This document shows, one piece after another, positions 51,765-60,534 of a stretch of 64,000 nt of DNA. Under the pieces are notes generated by a model. It had not been told where the DNA came from. It saw nothing but the letters and a program-made list of their open reading frames with translations, and did no database searches. Both the position numbers and the translations under genes were made by a program. The number at the start of each line of letters is the position of its first letter. Position 1 is the stretch's first letter. Location: contig NZ_BOOQ01000006.1 of assembly GCF_016863315.1 (NCBI RefSeq), positions 1 to 64,000 on the forward strand, written 5' to 3'. The DNA comes from Planotetraspora silvatica. Lineage in GTDB: Bacteria; Actinomycetota; Actinomycetes; Streptosporangiales; Streptosporangiaceae.

Positions 51765-52774
51765 TGGAACCGGCGCAGATCCTCCTGGCCGTCATGTGGG
51801 TGGGGCTCACCCTCTACGCGCTGCTGGGCGGGGCCGACTTCGGCGCCGGCGTCCTGGACCTGCTCGCCGGGCGCAGCCGGGCCGGGATGCCGCAGCGGCG
51901 GCTCATCGAGCACTCGATCGGGCCGGTATGGGAGGCCAACCACGTCTGGCTGATCTTCGTGCTCGTGGTGTTGTGGACGGGCTTCCCCATGGTCTTCGCC
52001 TCGGTGATGTCCACGCTCTACATCCCGCTCACGCTGGCCGCGCTCGGGATCATCGCGAGGGGCGCCGCCTTCGCCTTCCGCAAGGCCAGCACGGAATTGT
52101 GGCAGCAACGCCTGTTCGGCGGGGCCTTCGCCCTGTCGTCCGTCCTCACCCCGTTCTTCCTCGGAACGGTCGCCGGGGCGATCGCGTCCGGCAGGGTCGA
52201 ACCGGGTCTCGCGGCGGGTGACCTGGTGACGAGCTGGCTGAACCCGACCTCGCTGCTGGGAGGCGCGCTCGCCGTCCTGGTCTGCGCCTACCTGGCGGCG
52301 GTCTACCTGTGCGACGACGCCGCCCGCTCGGGAACGCCGGAACTGGCGGACGGCTTCCGCCTCCGCGCCCTCGTGGCCGCCGCCGCGACCGGCGCCGTCG
52401 CGCTCGCCGGCATCGCGGTGCTCCATCAGGACGCGCCCCGCCTGTACTCCGGCCTCACCCACCGGGCGCTGCCCCTGGTCGTGGCCAGCGCCGTGCTCGG
52501 GATCGCGTCGATCGTCCTGCTCTGGCGGCGGCGCCACCTGCTCGTGCGGGCGGCGGCCGTGCTCGCCGTCGTGGCCGTCATGTGGGGCTGGCCGGTCGCC
52601 CAGTATCCCGCCGTGTTGCCGCCGGGGCTCACCTACCAGGAGGCCGCCGCGACGCCGGTGGTGATCACTACCGTCCTCGTGGTGGCCGGGGTGGGCGCGC
52701 TGCTGGTGCTGCCGTCCATCCTCTGGCTGTTCCTCCTCCAGCGCCGCATGCCGTACGACTCCCATCAGACGTGA
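51764..52774 (+). CDS. cydB: Cytochrome bd ubiquinol oxidase subunit II
   Basis: A 336-residue, about eight-span partner of CydA. Opening MVWGLTLYALLGGADFGAGVLDLLAG-type motif (LLGGADFGAGVLD) and GPVWEANHVWLIFVLVVLWTGFP match the CydB family. No cydCD transporter follows within the window. Its 3' end overlaps the convergent Mut7-C gene by 10 bp. Confidence 0.95.
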   Translation: MEPAQILLAVMWVGLTLYALLGGADFGAGVLDLLAGRSRAGMPQRRLIEHSIGPVWEANHVWLIFVLVVLWTGFPMVFASVMSTLYIPLTLAALGIIARGAAFAFRKASTELWQQRLFGGAFALSSVLTPFFLGTVAGAIASGRVEPGLAAGDLVTSWLNPTSLLGGALAVLVCAYLAAVYLCDDAARSGTPELADGFRLRALVAAAATGAVALAGIAVLHQDAPRLYSGLTHRALPLVVASAVLGIASIVLLWRRRHLLVRAAAVLAVVAVMWGWPVAQYPAVLPPGLTYQEAAATPVVITTVLVVAGVGALLVLPSILWLFLLQRRMPYDSHQT

Positions 52775-53499
52775 CCGACGTTCGTGGTTCCTGCCAGGCG
52801 CGACGCGCTCTCCACGATGGCCTCCAGCCGGTTCCCGTGCGCTCCGCGCCAGTAGACGTGGCCGCAGTCGGGGCATCGGGCGAACGTGTCGTAGCTCCGC
52901 CTGGTCCCCGGCGGCAGGACTTCTTCGATCTCGGCCTTGGCGACCGGGGACAGGAGTCCGTTGCATGCCGTGCACCGGGTCCAGGGTGCGAGTGGCGGCG
53001 CGAAACGATCGAGCGTGTCGCGGAACTGATCGTCCGGGCGCGCGCCGCGGACGTAGGCGCCGAGCCACAGGCTCCGGCGGAACAGCAGCCGGCGATCCTT
53101 GGTGAGCAGCACTCTCCGCTCGGCGTTCGCCTGGATGATCAGCGCGTCGTCGTCGAGGTCGTTCCGGTAGGCGACGTCGACGCCGACGAGGCGCAGCCGC
53201 CTGGCGAGCGTGCCGAGGTGGACGTCGAGGACGAACCGGGGAGCAGGGATCCGCTGCGGCCTCGGCATCCCGCACACGTGGACGACGTCGGCCGTGCTCG
53301 GACGGTACGACGGCGTGATCGGCCGGCCGCCGGTCAGAAGCGAGCCGATCTCCGGGAGCGGGATGCCCGCCGACTCGACGACGTGCCCCAGCGACGACGT
53401 GCCGTCGTAAGGAAGGCGCAGATCGGCGTGCCGCCGGCGGGGCGGGAGGAACAGCCACAGCTCCGCCGCGACGCGCAGGTCGAGTTTCCCGCGGACCAT
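52765..53499 (-). CDS. Mut7-C RNase-domain protein with ubiquitin-like N-terminus
   Basis: A 244-residue protein. Residues about 1-85 are a beta-grasp (ubiquitin-like) domain, and about 90-235 a Mut7-C PIN-like RNase domain: FVLDVHLGTLARRLRLVGVDVAYRND, RVLLTKDRRLLFRRSL, and a zinc ribbon CTACNGLL...CPDCGHVYW. It is predicted to cleave RNA. ATG 53499 has GGAGG 1-3 nt spaced from it (GATGGAGGC). It is convergent with cydB. Confidence 0.9.
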   Translation of the reverse strand: MVRGKLDLRVAAELWLFLPPRRRHADLRLPYDGTSSLGHVVESAGIPLPEIGSLLTGGRPITPSYRPSTADVVHVCGMPRPQRIPAPRFVLDVHLGTLARRLRLVGVDVAYRNDLDDDALIIQANAERRVLLTKDRRLLFRRSLWLGAYVRGARPDDQFRDTLDRFAPPLAPWTRCTACNGLLSPVAKAEIEEVLPPGTRRSYDTFARCPDCGHVYWRGAHGNRLEAIVESASRLAGTTNVGHV

Positions 53500-53563
53500 G
53501 CCTCCATCATGCCGGGGCGCTCAGGACGGGCACTCGACCGCGTCGGCGGGCACGCGATGACGC

Positions 53564-53611
53564 GTAGGAGATTTCCTACGGTTGACACGTAGGAAATCTC
53601 CTACCTATTGT
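53564..53611 (+). promoter_or_regulatory. Promoter and paired operators of the ArsR/SRPBCC operon
   Basis: Two 16-bp near-palindromes that are exact reverse complements, GTAGGAGATTTCCTAC (53564-53579) and GTAGGAAATCTCCTAC (53589-53604), are 25 bp apart. A TTGACA -35 (53582-53587) and TATTGT -10 (53606-53611) have an 18-bp spacer, with the second operator between them. Transcription should begin near 53618, which is the ATG of the ArsR gene, so the mRNA is likely leaderless. Confidence 0.7.
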
Positions 53612-53617
53612 TTCCTC

Positions 53618-53971
53618 ATGACAGGAAGCGAGCGCGTGACGGCGGGGAACGCGGACGTCTTCGCCGCTCTCGCCAGTCCCGTGCGGCGCGAGCTGACGGC
53701 GCTGTTGCTGAGAGGGCCGCGGTCGGTGAACGACCTGGCCTCGCATTTCGAGATGAGCCGTCCGAGCGTCTCCGAGCATCTCCGGGTGCTGCGCGACGCC
53801 GGGCTGGTCAGCGAGGAGCGCAGCGGACGGCGGCGGCTCTACCGGTTGGAGGCGGAGCCGCTGATGGAAGTGTCGCGCTGGCTCTCGCCGTACGAGCGGT
53901 TCTGGCGGGACAGGCTCGCCGGGCTGCGTGAACTGCTGGATGAGGAGGATGGCGATGACCATGAGCACTGA
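53618..53971 (+). CDS. ArsR-family winged-helix regulator
   Basis: A 117-residue repressor with the ArsR core FAALASPVRRELTALLLRGPRSVNDLASHFEMSRPSVSEHLRVLRDAGLVSEERSGRRRLYRL, beta-wing included. It lacks metal-binding Cys/His motifs, so it senses something else, as is usual for regulators paired with SRPBCC proteins. ATG 53618 coincides with the predicted transcription start. It overlaps the SRPBCC gene by 17 bp, and two matched operators lie in its promoter. Confidence 0.9.
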   Translation: MTGSERVTAGNADVFAALASPVRRELTALLLRGPRSVNDLASHFEMSRPSVSEHLRVLRDAGLVSEERSGRRRLYRLEAEPLMEVSRWLSPYERFWRDRLAGLRELLDEEDGDDHEH

Positions 53972-54392
53972 TCGGACGTCGATCGAGGTCGACGAGTTCC
54001 TGCCGCACCCGCCTGCCAAGGTGTGGCGCGCCCTGACCGATCCTGCCCTGCAGGAGCGCTGGCTGATGGCGGGTGACATGAAACCCGTGGTGGGGCACCG
54101 CTTCACCTTCACCACCCGGCCGATCCCGCAGGTCGAGTTCGACGGGGTGATCTCGTGCGAGGTGCTCGACGTCGAGGAGGGACGCCTGCTGCGCATCAGC
54201 TGGCGAGGCGGATCGCTGGACACCACGGTCACCTGGAGACTGGTCGCCGAGGGACAGGGGACCCGGCTCTTCGTCGAGCACGCGGGCTTCGACCTCGACG
54301 ACCCGGCTCAGGCCTTCGCGTTCACGAACATGGGCAGCGGCTGGCGTTCCACGGTGATGCGGTCGCTCCTCAAGACACTCAGCGAGATGTGA
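53955..54392 (+). CDS. SRPBCC (AHSA1-like) protein
   Basis: A 145-residue START/SRPBCC-fold lipid or small-ligand binding protein. HPPAKVWRALTDPALQERWLMAG, GVISCEVLDVEEGRLLRISWRGG and the final GSGWRSTVMRSLLKTL match the AHSA1-like family. It is co-transcribed with the ArsR regulator, which may respond to its ligand. ATG 53955 is preferred (AGGAGG, 6-nt spacing). The gene's end overlaps the convergent soxG by 14 bp. Confidence 0.88.
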   Translation: MTMSTDRTSIEVDEFLPHPPAKVWRALTDPALQERWLMAGDMKPVVGHRFTFTTRPIPQVEFDGVISCEVLDVEEGRLLRISWRGGSLDTTVTWRLVAEGQGTRLFVEHAGFDLDDPAQAFAFTNMGSGWRSTVMRSLLKTLSEM

Positions 54393-54951
54393 CCGTCCCC
54401 TCCGGCAGGTATTCGGCGGCGGCGTCGAGGAGCCAGTCCGCGAGGTAGCCCGCGAACGAGGACCGCACGAACACGCGGAACCCGTCGTCCTCCCGGGCGG
54501 CGAGCACGACCTGCGCGCGGGCGAGCATCGTCTGCGCGCAGCGCCCCGGGCCGAACACCCGGGGATGCAGATCGAGGGCGCAGCCGTGCGCGAGCAGGTC
54601 ACGTGACCTCGGACCGTCCACGGCGACGACCGTGCGCTGGGCCGACACGTCGGTGATCCCCACGTGGGCCGTCCCCGCCGCCGCCCGGATCGTCGCCTCG
54701 AGATCGTGGCCCCGCGCCCCGACCACCAGCCACTCGTCGGGCCCCATCCAGAGCACGTCGGCGTCCGCGCTCGTGCAGGTGCCCGGCTCGGTCGGCAGTG
54801 GCGCGCCCAGCGCCACCCCGATGTCGGCGGCCGCCCGGCTCTTGGGATCCACCCGCAGGTTGATCTGCGTGAGGAAGGGGATCTCCGCGATCCGCAGGTC
54901 GTCGGCCGACACCGGCGTGAACCGGGCCAGCGGGCTCAGTCGCTCAGCCAT
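54379..54951 (-). CDS. soxG: Sarcosine oxidase subunit gamma
   Basis: A 190-residue subunit of the heterotetrameric sarcosine oxidase. The family match is in PLARFTPVSADDLRIAEIPFLTQINLRVDP and WMGPDEWLVVG...TDVSAQRTVVAVDGPRSRDLL. It binds the folate/GcvT-like region of SoxA. ATG 54951 overlaps the soxA stop by 8 bp. It is the last gene of the operon. Confidence 0.92.
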   Translation of the reverse strand: MAERLSPLARFTPVSADDLRIAEIPFLTQINLRVDPKSRAAADIGVALGAPLPTEPGTCTSADADVLWMGPDEWLVVGARGHDLEATIRAAAGTAHVGITDVSAQRTVVAVDGPRSRDLLAHGCALDLHPRVFGPGRCAQTMLARAQVVLAAREDDGFRVFVRSSFAGYLADWLLDAAAEYLPEGTVTSR

Positions 54952-57715
54952 CGCGGCGGGCTCCCTCGGGGTCGTAGAGGATGTGGGACGTGACGGTGAC
55001 GGGGACCTGCTCGCCGCCGAGCGGGACGTACAACACCTCGCCCATCCGATCGCGCCCGCCGCTGACCAGGGCGAGTGCGAAGGTGCTGCCGAGAACCGCG
55101 CTCCGGTAGCTCGACGTCACGTGGCCGAGGGTCGGTACGGGCGGCTCGGGCAGTGTGCTCGTCTCCACCAGGTGGGCGCCTTCGGGGAGCAGGCGGCCGG
55201 GATCGGCGGGCAACAGGCCGACCAGGTGCTTGCGGTCCGGCCGGCTCGTGTCGGCCCTGGCGAACGACCTCTTCCCGATGAAGTCGGGTTTCTTCTTCGA
55301 CACGACCCAGTCCATGCCGAGGTCGGCCGGGGTGACCGTGCCGTCGGTGTCCTGGCCGACGATCGGGTAGCCCTTCTCCGCGCGCAGGACGTGCATGGTC
55401 TCGGTGCCGTACGGCGTGACCACCCCCGTCCCCATGACCGCCTCCCACAGGGCGAGGCCGTCCCACGCGTTGACGTTGATCTCATAGGCGAGCTCGCCGG
55501 AGAAGCTGATCCGGCACACCCGCGCGGCCAGCCCGGCCACCTCGGTGTCCCGCCAGGTCATGAAGGGGAAACTCGCCGCGTCCACGGCCAGGCCCGGGGC
55601 CAGTCCGGCCAGCACGTCACGGGAGCCGGGACCGGCGAGGGCCACCGTCGCCCAGTGCTCGGTTACCGACGTGCAGTAGACGCGCAGCCCCGGCCACTCG
55701 GTCTGGAGCCACTCCTCCATCCAGTCGAGCACGGCCGCCGCGTTGCCCGTGGTCGTGGTCACCAGGAACCGGTCGTCCGCCAGGCGGATCACGGTGCCGT
55801 CGTCGAAGACCATCCCGTCGGGCCTGCACATGACGCCGTAGCGGATCGCGCCCACCTTGAGGGTGCTCATCATGTTCGTGTAGATCCGGTCGAGGAACTC
55901 CGCCGCGTCCGGGCCCTGCACGTCGATCTTGCCGAGTGTGGAGGCGTCCATCGCGCCCACGGACTCCCGTACGGCGCCGCACTCGCGCAGGACCGCCGTC
56001 TCCATGTCCTCGCCCGCACGCGGGTAGTACCAGGGCCGCTTCCACTGGCCGACGTTCTCGAACGGCGCGCCGTAGGCCACGTGCCATTCGTGCAGAGACG
56101 TGGTCCGCACCGGATCGTGCAGCGCGCCCCTGTGCCGTCCCGCGAGCGTCGCGAAGCCGACCGGCACGTACGGCGCGCGGAACGTGGTGGTGCCGAGATC
56201 GCCGAGCGGCAGGCCGAGGGCGTGGCCGACGACCGCGCTGGTGAGGACACCCGACAGCTTGCCCTGGTCGTGTGCCGTGCCCGCCGTGGTGTAGCGCTTG
56301 ACGTGCTCGACCGAGCGCAGGCCCGCTCCGGTCGCCCGCATGACGTCGGCGACGGTGACGTCTCGCTGGAGGTCCACGAAGTGCGTGCTGTAGTCGGCCC
56401 CGGGCACGAGCCACAGGTGCTCTGCCGGTGCGGCCGGGTCCTCGTCCGGCGTGCGCGGGACCTCGAACGTGCCCTCCACGCGGAACCCGGCGGCCTCGGC
56501 GGCCCGCGCTCCGGCGGCGGCGCCGTCCTCCAGGCATCCGGCCAGGGTGAACACTCCGCGAGCGGCGCCCGCGACCTCGACCGCCTGCCGCGCGGACGCG
56601 GGTACGAACGAGCCGATCCCGTCGTCGTGGCGCAGGTCGCCGCCCGACTGGCTGAACAGGTGGACCAGCGGGCTCCAGCCACCGGACACGAGCAGCAGGT
56701 CGGCCTCGATCTCCCGGCCGGCCCCGCCGTCAGAGGGGGAGACGGTGACGGACGAGACGCCGTCGTCTCCGCCGACCGCGGTGACCACGTGGCCGGTGAG
56801 GATCTCCACGCCGTCTCCGCCGCGACTGGGGGTCGCCCGCGTGTCGACGATCGCGGCGATCTCCACGCCGGCCGCCGCGAGGTCCCTGGCAGCGGCGTAG
56901 GCGCTGTCGTTCGTGGTGAACACGACCGCACGGTCGCCGGGGAGGACTCCGTGGCGGTTGGCGTACGCGCGTGCCGACCCGGCCAGCATGACGCCCGGCC
57001 GGTCGTTGCCCGCGAAGGCGATCGGCCGCTCGTGCGCTCCGGTCGCCAGCACGACGCGGCGGGCCCTGATGCGCCACACGCGCTCGCGCGAGTGGGCGTG
57101 CTCTCCGCGGCGCTCGACGGCGACGAGGTAGTTGTCGTCGTAGTAGCCGAACACGCTGGTGCGGCGCAGCACCCGGATGTCGGGACGGCCGTCGAGCGCG
57201 TCCAGCGTCGCGGCCGCCCACTCGGCTCCCGCCACGCCGCCGACCGTCTCCGCCGTGTCCGGCAGGCTGCCGCCCGCGATCGGCCGGTCGTCCGCGATGA
57301 TCACTCGGGCGCCGGTCTCCGCCGCCACCGTCGCGGCCGCCAGCCCGGCCGGGCCCGCGCCCACGACGAGGACGTCGCAGTGCGCGTGGACGGCGTCGTA
57401 GCGTGCCGTGTCCGTCTCGTCGGTCAGCCGGCCCCTTCCCGAGAGGCCGTGCGCGTCGAGCCCGTCGCGCAATTCGACGGTCGTGGCCTGCAGCATCGGC
57501 TCCGCGGCGACCTGGACGAGGGCGTTGGGCTCCTCCGTCCAGGCGGCGTAGATCCCCCGGGGGCGGCCGAGCGCCGGACTGGCGGCCACGGTGCGCACGC
57601 CGTTGGCGAGCAGGGCGGAGGCCAGTGTGTCGCCTCGGACCCCCTCGTAGTCGCGGCCGTCGAAACGGAACCGCACCGTCTCGCCCTGCCACCCGGTCAT
57701 CCGACGGGATGTCAC
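54944..57715 (-). CDS. soxA: Sarcosine oxidase subunit alpha
   Basis: A 923-residue subunit with NAD-binding fold (CDVLVVGAGPAGLAAATVAAETGARV), N-terminal 2Fe-2S-like/ferredoxin-type strand (GVRGDTLASALLANGV), and a C-terminal GcvT folate-binding domain (RVCRISFSGELAYEINV, MHVLRAEKGYPIVGQDTDG). It takes part in oxidation of sarcosine to glycine with formation of 5,10-methylene-THF. GTG 57715 overlaps the soxD stop by 4 bp. Order soxB-soxD-soxA-soxG is canonical. Confidence 0.95.
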   Translation of the reverse strand: MTSRRMTGWQGETVRFRFDGRDYEGVRGDTLASALLANGVRTVAASPALGRPRGIYAAWTEEPNALVQVAAEPMLQATTVELRDGLDAHGLSGRGRLTDETDTARYDAVHAHCDVLVVGAGPAGLAAATVAAETGARVIIADDRPIAGGSLPDTAETVGGVAGAEWAAATLDALDGRPDIRVLRRTSVFGYYDDNYLVAVERRGEHAHSRERVWRIRARRVVLATGAHERPIAFAGNDRPGVMLAGSARAYANRHGVLPGDRAVVFTTNDSAYAAARDLAAAGVEIAAIVDTRATPSRGGDGVEILTGHVVTAVGGDDGVSSVTVSPSDGGAGREIEADLLLVSGGWSPLVHLFSQSGGDLRHDDGIGSFVPASARQAVEVAGAARGVFTLAGCLEDGAAAGARAAEAAGFRVEGTFEVPRTPDEDPAAPAEHLWLVPGADYSTHFVDLQRDVTVADVMRATGAGLRSVEHVKRYTTAGTAHDQGKLSGVLTSAVVGHALGLPLGDLGTTTFRAPYVPVGFATLAGRHRGALHDPVRTTSLHEWHVAYGAPFENVGQWKRPWYYPRAGEDMETAVLRECGAVRESVGAMDASTLGKIDVQGPDAAEFLDRIYTNMMSTLKVGAIRYGVMCRPDGMVFDDGTVIRLADDRFLVTTTTGNAAAVLDWMEEWLQTEWPGLRVYCTSVTEHWATVALAGPGSRDVLAGLAPGLAVDAASFPFMTWRDTEVAGLAARVCRISFSGELAYEINVNAWDGLALWEAVMGTGVVTPYGTETMHVLRAEKGYPIVGQDTDGTVTPADLGMDWVVSKKKPDFIGKRSFARADTSRPDRKHLVGLLPADPGRLLPEGAHLVETSTLPEPPVPTLGHVTSSYRSAVLGSTFALALVSGGRDRMGEVLYVPLGGEQVPVTVTSHILYDPEGARRDG

Positions 57716-57969
57716 GCGGTCACCTCGCCGGCCTCGATCTCGTTGGTGGCGGTGTTCCGTACGGCGTTGAACCAGCGGCGGCAGCCCGCCGTGTGGTTCC
57801 ACCGTTCGGCGAACCGCCCCTTCGGGTTGTCACGGAAGAAGAGATAGCGGGCCCACTCCTCGTCGGAGAGCGCCGCGGGGTTCTCGGGGTAGGCGACGTG
57901 CGCCTGCCCGCCGTAGTGGAACTCGGCCTCGTCGCGCGGCCCGCACCACGGACAGGGGATCAGCAGCAT
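57712..57969 (-). CDS. soxD: Sarcosine oxidase subunit delta
   Basis: An 85-residue zinc-binding subunit. It has the C-P-W-C pair (C6, C9), EFHYGG and W-x-H-x-x-G-C (WNHTAGCRRWF) needed for zinc. ATG 57969 has AAGGAG upstream. It lies 13 bp after soxB. Confidence 0.95.
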   Translation of the reverse strand: MLLIPCPWCGPRDEAEFHYGGQAHVAYPENPAALSDEEWARYLFFRDNPKGRFAERWNHTAGCRRWFNAVRNTATNEIEAGEVTA

Positions 57970-57982
57970 CGGGGGATCTCCT

Positions 57983-59197
57983 TCAGTGGGCCACGGCCGC
58001 CGCGCCGTGCTCGTCCACGAGCGCGCCGGTGGTGAACCGTTCGAGCGAGAAGGGGGCGTTGAGCGGATGCGGCTCGCCGTGGGCGATCGTGTGCGCGTAG
58101 CACCAGCCCACGCCCGGCGTCGCCTTGAAGCCGCCGGTTCCCCAGCCGCAGTTGACGAGCAGGCCGTCCACGGGCGTCTTGCCGACCACGGGGGAGGCGT
58201 CCGGGGTGACGTCGACGATCCCCGCCCAGGTGCGCAGGACGTGGGCCCGCGCAAAGATCGGGAAGAGCTCCAGAGCCGCCGACATCTGCTGCTCGATGAT
58301 GTGGAACGCGCCGCGCTGGCGGTAGGAGTTGTACGGGTCGATGCCCGCGCCCATGACCAGTTCGCCCTTGTGCGCCTGGCTGACGTAGACGTGCACGGCG
58401 TTGGACATGACCACCGTCGGGTGCACCGGCTCCAGCAGCTCCGACACGAGCGCCTGGAGCGGGTGGGTCTGCACCGGCAACTCCACCCCGGCGGTCGCCG
58501 CGACGACGGAGGAGTGGCCGGCGGCGGACAGGGCCACCGTGCCCGCCGCGATCCTGCCCTTCGTCGTCTGGACGGCCTGGACCCGGCCGCCGGCCACCTC
58601 GACGCCGGTGACCTCGCAGTTCTCGATCAGGTGCACGCCCATCGCCGCGGCGGCCCTGGCGAAGCCCCAGGCCACGTAGTCGTGCTTGGCGATGCCCGCG
58701 CGCGGCTGGTAGGTCGCGCCCAGCACCGGATAGCGCACGTCGGGCGAGACGTTGACGATCGGGCAGATCTCCTTGACCTCGTCGGGCCCCAGCCATTCCG
58801 CGTCGACGCCGTTGAGGCGGTTGGCGTGGACCCGGCGCACGCTGTCCCTGACGTCCTGCAGGCTGTGCGCCAGGTTGAGCACGCCGCGCTGGCTGAACAG
58901 GATCGGATACCCGAGGTCGTCCTCGAGCCCCTCCCACAGCTTGAGGGCGTGCTCGTAGATCCCGGCGCTCTCGTCCCACAGGTAGTTGGACCGGATGATC
59001 GTGGTGTTGCGGGCCATGTTGCCGCCCGCCAGCCAGCCGCGCTCCAGCACCGCCACGTCGGTGATCCCGTGGTTCTTGGCCAGGTAGTAGGCCGTCGCCA
59101 GCCCGTGGCCGCCTCCGCCGACGATCACCACGTCGTACGAGCGTTTCGGCTCGGGGCTGCTCCACAACCAGTCGGGATGCTCGGGGACGTCCCGCAT
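57983..59197 (-). CDS. soxB: Sarcosine oxidase subunit beta
   Basis: A 404-residue FAD/FMN flavoprotein. FAD-binding [24 protein letters not shown] (about 20-43) opens it, and [21 protein letters not shown] and [35 protein letters not shown] are family hallmarks; a His in the RAGIAKHD region is the candidate for covalent FMN. ATG 59197 overlaps the glyA stop in TGATG. It oxidises sarcosine in the operon with glyA. Confidence 0.95.
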   Translation of the reverse strand: MRDVPEHPDWLWSSPEPKRSYDVVIVGGGGHGLATAYYLAKNHGITDVAVLERGWLAGGNMARNTTIIRSNYLWDESAGIYEHALKLWEGLEDDLGYPILFSQRGVLNLAHSLQDVRDSVRRVHANRLNGVDAEWLGPDEVKEICPIVNVSPDVRYPVLGATYQPRAGIAKHDYVAWGFARAAAAMGVHLIENCEVTGVEVAGGRVQAVQTTKGRIAAGTVALSAAGHSSVVAATAGVELPVQTHPLQALVSELLEPVHPTVVMSNAVHVYVSQAHKGELVMGAGIDPYNSYRQRGAFHIIEQQMSAALELFPIFARAHVLRTWAGIVDVTPDASPVVGKTPVDGLLVNCGWGTGGFKATPGVGWCYAHTIAHGEPHPLNAPFSLERFTTGALVDEHGAAAVAH

Positions 59198-60522
59198 CAC
59201 GAACCATCTCCGGCGTTCTCGTCGGTGTAGAGCGGGTGCTTCGCGGCCAGGGCCTCGACGCGTCCGCGCAGGTGGGCGATGGAGGACTCGTCGCCGTCGC
59301 CGATCAGGGCCGCCGCGATGACGTCGGAGACCTCCTGGAAGTCGGCGGCCTGGAATCCGCGCGTCGCGAGCGCGGGGGTCCCGATCCTGAGTCCGGAGGT
59401 GACCATCGGAGGGCGGGGGTCGAACGGCACGGCGTTGCGGTTGACGGTGATCCCGGCCGCGTGCAGCCGGTCCTCCGCCTGCCTGCCGTCCAGTTCGGAC
59501 TCGCGCAGGTCGACCAGCACCAGGTGGACGTCCGTACCGCCGGAGATGACCCGCACGCCCGCCGCGGCGGCGTCGGGTTCGAGGAGGCGGGCGGCGAGGA
59601 TGCGCGCCCCTTCGAGCGTGCGCCGCTGACGGTCGGCGAACCAGGCGCTCGCCGCGATCTTGAAGGAGACCGCCTTGGCCGCGATGACGTGTTCGAGCGG
59701 GCCGCCCTGCTGACCGGGGAACACCGCCGAGTTGATCTTCTTGGCCAGTTCCTCCGAGGAGAGGATGACGCCGCCTCTCGGCCCGCCGAGGGTCTTGTGG
59801 GTGGTCGTCGTGACGACGTGGGCGTGCGGCACGGGGGAGGGGTGCAGCCCCGCGGCCACCAGGCCGGCGAAGTGGGCCATGTCGACCATGAGGTACGCCC
59901 CGACCTCGTCGGCGATCCGCCGGAAGGCCGCGAAGTCGAGGTGGCGGGGGTACGCCGACCAGCCCGCGATGATCAGCTTGGGCCGGTGCTCCCTGGCCAG
60001 CCGCTCCACCTCGTCCATGTCCACGAGGTTGTCGCTCTCCCGCACGTGGTAGGCGACCACGTTGTAGAGGCGGCCGGAGAAGTTGATCCGCATGCCGTGT
60101 GTCAGGTGGCCGCCGTGCGCGAGATCCAGCCCGAGGATCGTGTCGCCGGGCTCGAGCAGGGCCGCCATGACCGCCGCGTTGGCCTGGGCGCCCGAGTGCG
60201 GCTGCACGTTGGCCGCCTCCGCTCCGAACAGGCCCTTCACCCGGTCGATCGCCAGCCGCTCGATGACGTCGACGTGCTCGCAGCCGCCGTAGTAGCGCCG
60301 GCCCGGGTAGCCCTCGGCGTACTTGTTGGTCAGGACGGACCCCTGCGCCCGCATGACCGACACCGGGGCGAAGTTCTCCGAGGCGATCATCTCGAGCGTG
60401 GACTGCTGGCGGTGCAGTTCGGCGCCGATCGCCGCCGCGACCTCGGGGTCGGCCTCGGCGAGCGGTATGTCGACCAGCGATTCGGGTGAGTTCAAGGCGG
60501 GTCCTCCAGAGGTGGTGCTCAT
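59197..60522 (-). CDS. glyA: Serine hydroxymethyltransferase
   Basis: A 441-residue PLP enzyme that interconverts glycine and serine with (methylene-)THF. The PLP lysine K243 sits in [32 protein letters not shown] and [14 protein letters not shown] are present. In this operon it probably converts glycine and the methylene-THF made by demethylation of glycine betaine derivatives to serine. ATG 60522; 12 bp after the oxidase gene. A second, housekeeping glyA is expected elsewhere. Confidence 0.95.
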   Translation of the reverse strand: MSTTSGGPALNSPESLVDIPLAEADPEVAAAIGAELHRQQSTLEMIASENFAPVSVMRAQGSVLTNKYAEGYPGRRYYGGCEHVDVIERLAIDRVKGLFGAEAANVQPHSGAQANAAVMAALLEPGDTILGLDLAHGGHLTHGMRINFSGRLYNVVAYHVRESDNLVDMDEVERLAREHRPKLIIAGWSAYPRHLDFAAFRRIADEVGAYLMVDMAHFAGLVAAGLHPSPVPHAHVVTTTTHKTLGGPRGGVILSSEELAKKINSAVFPGQQGGPLEHVIAAKAVSFKIAASAWFADRQRRTLEGARILAARLLEPDAAAAGVRVISGGTDVHLVLVDLRESELDGRQAEDRLHAAGITVNRNAVPFDPRPPMVTSGLRIGTPALATRGFQAADFQEVSDVIAAALIGDGDESSIAHLRGRVEALAAKHPLYTDENAGDGS

Positions 60523-60534
60523 GCGGCGACCGCG

